Shown here piece after piece: positions 49,375 to 58,300 of a stretch of 64,000 nt of DNA. Origin of the DNA: Branchiostoma floridae. Lineage: Eukaryota; Chordata; Leptocardii; Amphioxiformes; Branchiostomatidae. A program made the translations under genes and the position numbers. How positions within the stretch are numbered: position 1 is the first letter of the stretch; each line of letters opens with the position of its first letter. The stretch spans positions 20,845,762 through 20,909,761 of the forward strand of contig NC_049991.1 of the NCBI RefSeq assembly GCF_000003815.2, read 5' to 3'. Below the pieces are notes generated by a model. That model had not been told where the DNA came from. It saw only the letters and a program-made list of their open reading frames with translations, and did not search any database.

Positions 49375-52300
49375 GACAAGCCAGCAACAACACTCCACTC
49401 TCTTGGGACACAGTAACAACAACAACAACAACAAGACGGGGGATGATACAGGCTTCCGTGTACCTTTGACCTCTGGCTATCAGAGTCACGTGAAACAAAA
49501 AATACCTTTAAATTTCGTCACGGATGCACTATTTCTTCTATGAGATAAGAAGTTGAATGTCTTGAAGACGTACCTCCTTCCTGTACTTGGAACAGCACCC
49601 TGCCCTCCCCATCGCTGGCCGGTCCTAAGTTAAACTTCTCCTCTAGCGTGGGCACGAGATCTTCTACTGTGGTCGAATTGCGCACGCGCACGGCCTTGGT
49701 CACCTCTCGTTCCCCGTCCTCGTAGTAGAACCGGAGGGCGCCCTCGTACTCGGTTTTCTAATGATACAGTATTTTGAAGAAATCAGAAATATATAATATA
49801 CAAAGAAATACATCCATATCGATATTAGGAAAGTGTGCAGTATGCTCTTCATATGCTATATATTGTGCAAGAAAATAATACAGTTGGGTGGGAAAAACCT
49901 CTGGATCTATTCTCAAGCTGCTGATAGTTGTAACCGTTACAAGAGATAGTGCAATATGCAATTAGTACAATATATTAGTTTTGCAATCTTCTTGTGCAAT
50001 ATGTTTCAAGAATTTTAAAACATTCTGTATCTCAGCAGTCCGACACACACGATTGTTCTTTTTAATATGTTTTACCTTGCGCCCTCTGGACGTCGTAAGT
50101 CCAGAAAAAGGGTCGACCTAGGTATTTTAATCTTTCATCTTGTATTTGTATGTCTAATTCTAAGGCTCAATAAAGATGATTCTGACCCCCCTACCAATGT
50201 TGAATTTAACGTTGAGAGAAAATATGCGGTTAGCTTCCGAACCAACTGAGTCAATTTAGACGACGCCCTTTATACTTCCTTTGTCATGATGTCACAGTGA
50301 TTTATTTGGTAATGAGTAGTTTTAGGTCAACTTTGAAGTTCGCCTTGTGGTTCCCACCATTCGCATCCGGTAAATTGAATGGATTAACACGTCAGTTCCG
50401 GTCCATTACAAACAACGTAATTAGATTGAGAAAAAGGTAAAGAATTTCTTGTCGTTGTTTTGGCGAGTGACATGGAAACAAAGGAAGGAGGTAAGAAGGC
50501 GAGGAGGCACATTTTGCCCACATCCTGCTTTTAGTACCCACAGTGACTGCCACACAGACGCTACATTGTGCCCTGCTGTGTGGCTTTAATGTGATTGGCT
50601 ACAATGTAGCAGTGTCTTGTGGCTTTACACCCTCGCCCTTTACACACACCTGCCGTATGTCATACAGGTGGATATGTGTCACCTGTTTTACGTCATACCG
50701 GTATGTGACACCTGTCATACGTCATACAGGTGCGTTTGTTCCATCTACCATGCGTGATGCATTTATATATCTGATTTATACCTGTCATATGTCAAACAGA
50801 TGTATACGTTTGAAAATGGACACCTGTTATACGTCATACAGGTGGCCATGTGTCAACTTTTTTACGCCTGACGATACAGATATGTACCACCTGTTGTACG
50901 TCATACAGGTGTATTCATCCCACCTGTCAAACATGGCGTACACAGGTGTAAATGTTCCACCTGCCACATGTGATAAGGTGTACATTTTACATCTCATGCT
51001 GTAGGGCTGTGTACCTAAACAAATTTCAGGTACAGGTACAGGTACATGGGTTTAGGTACAGGTCCGGACCTGCACCTGTACCTAAAGAAATTTAACCAAG
51101 TATATGTAAGTTAAACTGTCTTTTCTAGTGATAAATTGTCATCTTTATACAGGGAATTGCATATTCAAATCTCAAAACAAGTTTTCTTGAGTTCAACTGC
51201 AAGATTATCACGATTGCCATTGTTGATTCGGGATTTACTGTTTTGGGGTACAGGTACAGGTACACAGATGTTAAGGTCCGGACCTGTACCTAAACAATTT
51301 TTTGGTACGGTACAGGTACGGGTATTTAGATACACAGCCCTAGTAGCATGTCAAACAGATGTATACGTATAAAAACGGGCCACCCTTTTTGTCATACAGG
51401 TACACATGTTCCACTTATTATATGTCATACAGATTGACTTACGACACCTGTACTATATCATAAAGGTGTGAAAATGGGACGGCTGTTACACATCAAACTG
51501 GTGATCAAACGCCTATAAACGTCCAAAACCAATTAATCGAAGCCTGATTTTTTTGCTCTAAGCTCCTTGCTATTAGACTATAACTTATGCAAAATCCATT
51601 ACGTCACGACTACGTATTAAATCAAGAATTACTAGAACACTCCAATTTTTACAAATGTCGTCTCCCCCTCTCTAATACCCCTGTCACCTTTGGCGAAAAT
51701 CGATCGGACGACGATTCTGCGGCAATCACCCGAGCCTCGCTTATAATAATAACTTTATTGCACAACAATTGTACAGGGCACAAAGTATGGCTTATATGTG
51801 ACAGGGACGTTTTCTAGGTGAAAGGTACGCGCAACCCTCTGTCAATCTTAAATATGGCCGATCTTCCATCGATACGCCCGAAGGTCGTGGATAATGTGAC
51901 AGGGGCATAATAGGCAAACTAGCGTAAAAGCTGACGGGGGAACGTCTGTTTGTTACCGGGGTGTACCGACCAGACTTCCGACATGCAGGGTTAAAGGGCG
52001 GCACGCCCAAAGGCTTAGCGATGATTCGTTTGTAAACATTATCTATCTGATTGTATAATTAACGACCACAAATCTAGTTGTTCTTTTGCGTTGCCATGGT
52101 AACAGATGGTAATGTTGTTGACGTAAGGATTTGTACCGGTAAGTAGTTTCCGGGGTCCTTTAAAGGGTTAGATATTTTTCATCATGACCGCGGTATTTTG
52201 TCCAAGACTTGTTTTGGCTGTTTCGAAATCACCCAAACAGCGGAAATGTCCGCCTAAACAGACTTCTTGACTTGTTTAGGATTACATGCTTTCATGAGAA

Positions 52301-55300
52301 TTATAAAAATCCCGTCACAGGTTTTCACGATTTATTCACAAACCGACAAAAAAAATAGCCAATCCATCAGGCAAAATACAAGCAAACATGAACGACAGAT
52401 ATGCCCCTGCTGAGTTACCGCAGTGAAGTAAAACTTTGTTTTCCTGAACGTTTCCTTCAATACCTTTATGCTCCAGCCTTCCGTGGTCGTTTTTGGCAGC
52501 TTTCATTCGGATACAACCTTTTTTAACCCTGGAATGTTTTTGGATCAAGTTGATCCGATTCCAAATGTACAAAGAGCCCGCCACAGGTCCGCCCAACCAT
52601 CTAGACACGCACAATCCTTACCGTTAAAACTTTCAACGCCACATTCACTTGACATTCATCTTCCAAAGAAAATTGTTTTTCTCCATTTTCGCGTAGAATT
52701 CATGCTTTTCTTATTTTCAATGGCCGTGCGTTTTCTGTTCTCATTGTTGTAAAAGACTCTTTCCATACCATCAGAAACTGACAGGTCATGAATGTCATTT
52801 AAGAAAAAGAACCGTTAAGGTTGTTTGAAGGTCACGGTCAACTGGTAGACGCATGCGTGGGATCATATTGCAAATTGCTCGCACCTGTTGTGAAAGTTAC
52901 GCTTGAAGCCTATTTTTGTCACGCAGAAACAAGAACCTGTCGTTTACTCAATATATTTCTGTATTTTCACTTTTCCCTGTTTGACGTCACTCCTTCGCAG
53001 TCTCTATCCGGCCAGTTCGGGTGTCTGGAAAGAATGGCAGCTATTAACCGTTGTAGTGGGAAAATCTTACCAAAATATGTTCGCCATCTTACTCAAAGTT
53101 TTGATCTGTTCTGTAAGTTAGCTTTTTACTGATTTAAGGCCAATTATCCAGCCTTGTTAGCTTAAATCGTACTATCTTAATCAGCAGCCGAAAGCGCCTG
53201 TTAGAGACTATGCCTACCCAGGGGAGCTGTATATAAGGAGTTTAAGTTTCTCTGTGCAGTTTAGTAAACACAAGGTGCGAATTCTCCTGCAGTAACCCTG
53301 AATACGCGCCAGGAGTGCGGAACCAGCGGCCTGAATAGTCTTACACGTGTTGACATGAAAGCGCGCCAAGCTTACTTTACATAGTCCGTGTGTTCTGTTT
53401 TTATAAGGTTCATAACAATGGCGTACACTAACTTCCAATCTTCTATATTTGTAAGGCTTATTTCAATTGTTACCCTGGTTGAATTTGAAAGTGTGGAAAG
53501 AAACAGACCATCAAATAAGGGGCCATACAAGAAGAGATAAATGAATATACCTGCCTCCCTTCTCTCCTCCCTACCAAGGACTAGACTTATTACAGGCGAT
53601 CACGAATCTCTTCTATTGCAGCATTACTCGATATGAAGATTGATAAGGTCAAGTGATCTACAAATCGCAGGAAAACTGCAGTTGAAGGAAAGCCGCTAGG
53701 GGGAAAATTCACTGATCTGTATCCTGGTAGTCCTATGCATCATTTCAACATCAACGTTTTCAAGAGCAGTCTAGCTTAAACTCACGATCAAAACAACCTT
53801 AAAACAAACAAACAGATAACTAACAGCATAAACATTATTCTCACCAAGGATATTTTACCAAGTCTTGTCTTAAACATGAAGCCTTTCTCTTCTCAAGACA
53901 TCAGCACTAACGTCTTAAACCGACCCTTGGACGCGTCCCCTCCCACCCCACTTACCTTAATGACCTGTCCATGTGTGACACATCGCGGCATGACATGTTC
54001 CCATTGTGAGCGACTTTAACTGGGCTTGTACCTGTCAGGGGCGCTAAGTGCTTTTGCAGTTGTTTATTGTCGGGGTTTATGTTGTTGTGGCAACGGGCAG
54101 GCCAGGTCGTACAGAAAGAACCGTTAGAGTGCGTGGATTCAAAACAAGTTTAGCTTAATAAATGGCACTTGACTAAAATTATTGAAACGATTATACAAAC
54201 CAAATCTAGGTTTGCATACATCTTAGTCAAAGCTTGGTATATGCAAGAGCATAAAAAAATATTTCCTAAATGTTGTAAATTTCCTTTTTTTCACAAAGTA
54301 TAATCACACGTTTAATCAAAAGCCAAACTGATTTGAGGGGAACCATTTTTTTTTATATTAGCACAATGACAAACATAGAAAATTACACCATAAATACAAA
54401 ACAACAAAAGCAAAACAACCAAACAAAAGCCATAAACTCAAAGCCAATGTCGTCGACTGCTCTAGAAGGTCAAAGGTCACCACCTGAATGGCGGCATTTC
54501 CACACCGACTCGAGTCCTGCTTATCTCCAAGCAGATCCTACGATGGCATAAGATAGAATCAAACAGGCCAAGGAGTGCAGTCAGCCAAAAGGTGTTCATT
54601 TGCCATGTAGCGAGACAAACCCCTAAGCCGGCTTCACTCCTCTGCTAGCTTTTGATGCTATCTTATGCTGCCGTATGATCTGCTTGGAGAGTACGTCCTG
54701 CCCACAGAACACACTAATTGAACGTGAGAACATACACGACAATCAAGTCATGAACGACGCTGTGCAAAGAACCCATGTTTACATAAAGCCGGACCTAAGT
54801 GGGGCCTGTAGAGTCGTATTTTACAAAGCTACAACATTCAACGCTTTACATGTCGGAAACCTGACTCCAGATTATCCGGTAACACTGTTAACATTCCCGG
54901 CTTTAGGGCAGAACCACCCTGGGAGTTTCTCTCACGAGTTTTCAGCGCGGAATTTTCGGCGGTGGGGAAAAAATTTGAACTTGTCCGTCAGAGTAAAAGT
55001 CAGATGATTAAAATTACATTAAACTTCAGCCGGTGTTGACTCGAGCAAAGGTCGGCCGGGGAAGTTTTGGTGTAGCCACAAAATGGCGAGTTTCACAACA
55101 AAACAAGAGTGGTGCAAAAAGAGCGTTTTTAGTTAGATTATTTAGGCTTAAATTCCTACAATTTTTGTTAAAAGCTTGTAAATATATGACGCAATTTAAA
55201 GCTATTCTACACTAAAGTATTACTCATCTATGACAAGAAAAACTCAAATGAATTGATTTGTTTTCACATGTCTGCATCATTTAATTTGACAAGTCCTGTG

Positions 55301-58300
55301 ATTGTTTTCTGTAGCACATTGTACCCAAACTGATCTTTTTTATTAGCTTGGATACTTTCAAGGCACAACCACGGGGCACAACTTCATTTTCCTCACATGA
55401 GTAAATTACTGAATCAGAGTGACAGTTTTCATCGTGTTTTTATCACTAGTTTAGTCCTAGTGTGCCTTCATTTGAAATTATTTTACAGAGTTGCCCTTTT
55501 CTTACCCAGCTGCGATCAGACCTCTTAGATCAAACGCCAGAATACTTTACGGTTTATTTGAAGACGCGGGAAAATAGAACCATTAAAACTTGAGTGTTTT
55601 CCGGTAACTCAGTACAGGCACGATCATACACTTGTCGTAGGGCCATAAGCGCCATAAAATAGCTCATCGGGACAACCAAGGACGTTATATAACGTTATAT
55701 AAAGTATAACGTCCTTGGTACAATATATTCACTACAGGTGGGGAGGGGGGCAGTAGGTCTTAACCCTGGTTTAAGGCCTATTCAAATTTGCCGTACGACA
55801 TGATTACGACGGCAAATTTAAAATTAGTAGGACAGTCGTGTATGTATCGTACGACATATAGCTCTAGTGTGACGGGAAATGGTTGTCGTACGTCCCGTGT
55901 TTAGTCACGCATCGATGAAAAGTCTTCAAATTATAACGGTCATGGGTTCAAATCTAGTCATGCTGCCGATCTTGTGCCCTTGGGAAAGGTACTTGACACC
56001 TCTTTCCTCACTCCACTCAGGTGTAAACATGTGTATCTGACTTCGGTTGGGGAAGTAGAAGGCCCTGGGAGGAGAGGGATGGGCTCAACCTTCCGGTAAC
56101 GTGTCCTACACACTGTGACAATGTCAGTGGATAATACCACCCACTGCCCATACGGCCTTCAGAAAAGGCTACATTTACCCTTAAGGCTTCTATAGCGGTC
56201 ATACTGGCTATAAAGGTACTGATAGCGGAACTATCACAGATGTAGCTAGCTGGAATTAGGTGGAAATATGTCATACAACGTTCATTCACAACACTTGTGA
56301 ATGCTTGTATTTTAGACGTGTTTTACTCGGAACGTTTATTGTTACAGCCATCCACCTGTTGTACTTCTTACATTACAAATAACTTTCTTGCTTCATACGT
56401 TTTGCCAGTGTCGATATGAAGATTCAACACGCAGCAAGTCGTGCTAAACATTTGTATTTTTCTGAAACAACCTGTCGCCAGGTTGGTGGGGAGGGGGGCG
56501 CGTAGGGAAAGGCTGTTTTTGCCCTGTCTAAACATAGAATCCGCGGACTTAACTCCAGAGCAAACACCACCGCTACAACCGATCCTTCCCCGCGGCCGAT
56601 CAATATCAGAAACCGCCGCCTCGTACACAACGCGAGCTGAACACCTACAGGTGTTACTGATGTCTAAAACATGTTTCTGAACGAGTTTAAGATTTCTAAA
56701 GCAAAGTAGAGAGAACTAGGGGGCAGAGACTTGTACGGAGGCGTCATCTTGAGATACAGGTCTCAGCTCACTAGGAAAAGAAAAGCGTTCGTGAAACGTT
56801 ACCACCAGCGATCTAGTTACTCGGGCCGTCACAGCCACTCGACCCGCTAAGACTCTGTCCTCTTCACGGTCCCTTCCCGGTGTGTTTACCTCCACTTAGG
56901 ACCCCCCTGCGTTCTACCGGGTAGAGTATAGCAGGTGGGGAGGCTTTAGGGAACATGTAGCAGGGTACGAAATGGTTCAGAGTCGTCTTGATATATTTGT
57001 AGACGTCTTAAGATTTCTGAAACGCCTCAGGGCGGTTTTGTGGGGGATATTAGCGACCAGGTACGAATCTGAGAGACTACGATAGCAGCCGCGCTTACCT
57101 TAGCTCGAAGACGGAAGGCTGAAGACTTTCGAAAATTCCAGAAATCCTTGCAGCACTTCTTAAGACTGACGCGACCGCGGAAAAAGGCGTCCTAGTCTCA
57201 CCGTTAGGACGGCAACATTGCNNNNNNNNNNNNNNNNNNNNNNNNNNNNNNNNNNNNNNNNNNNNNNNNNNNNNNNNNNNNNNNNNNNNNNNNNNNNNNN
57301 NNNNNNNNNNNNNNNNNNNNNGTACATCGAATAAAATAATTCAAATTTCAATAGAGGGGACAAAGACAAAGTGGTAGAGGACTGTAGTTTGTACTAAACG
57401 TATCTTAGTGTCGCCACTTGTATATGAATTGAACACATTAGACAGTTTTTATACTTCAACCAAGCGAGTGTGTTTTTGTATGTCTGTTTGTGTGTGTGTG
57501 TGTGTGTATCTGTTCTTCTAGTTTGTTTATGTGGCTGGAAATAAGTTAATGGAGAGGGGGTACGACTTATGGGTCAGCATAGAAAGCTTCAGGACGAAAC
57601 AAAAAGTAAGGCAACGTTTGCACGGAGTCAGGACACGCGGGAATGTTTTCATACTTTACCCAAGCGAATCAAGTGTTGTTCTTTAGTCTGTCTATCTGTC
57701 TCTATGTGTGTGTGTCTGTTCTCTTAGTTTGTTTGTGTCTCTAGGGAATAAGCTAAGGGAGAGAACCTACGACTTGTGGGTCAGCATAGAAACTTTTAGA
57801 ACGGAGCAAAAATTAAGGCGACCTTTGCACGGTCAACTACAAACAAAAAAGTACAACTTACGATTCGACTTACTTTATGAAAAAAAGGCTAACATAAGTA
57901 AATCTGGAATATCTACAATCAGATTGGGCTGATTGTTAGTTTTAATATCTTTCCTAATAATAAAACAGTTCGTTGTACCTACACTACCCAGTTTGCATTA
58001 AGAAGGTTTTGACGTCTGTGAATATTTTTTCGTCTGTAATTGCTATATTTTCTACACATACATCCTGCTGGAATGGAAGCTTATGGGCAAGGGTGTGAAG
58101 TCTGCCATCTCTCATTGCCCTTTTTGACCACTCTGACCCCCACAGAATGACCCCCACGTCCTGCGGGTCCATACGGCGCGTGCAGGTAACCGGGATACGC
58201 AGGTGCGACAGGTAGGACAGGTGTGAATGGGCGTACCTGCGTCTCCAGGTGCGCGGAGTGGTGATTATAAACAAGCCTTGGAGCCGACAACAACAAACTG

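Larger units (their letters stand above)
38832..49573. other. Intron 3 (10.7 kb)
   Basis: No supported exon. Holds a roughly 325-bp tandem pair (39568-39690 and 39893-39970 share TTAATAGNCCTTGGGCC), a GC-rich hairpin element (43198-43309), a family-B MITE half with duplicated flanks (44398-44650), a LINE-like tail (48661-48706) and a CA microsatellite (49037-49373). Confidence 0.6.

Noticed and set aside
58081-58296. Minus-strand frame in intron 2 with PAYPGYLHAPYGPAGR
   Set aside because: Lies in a short CACCTG-type repeat; exons 2 and 3 already join in phase, so no exon is needed here.
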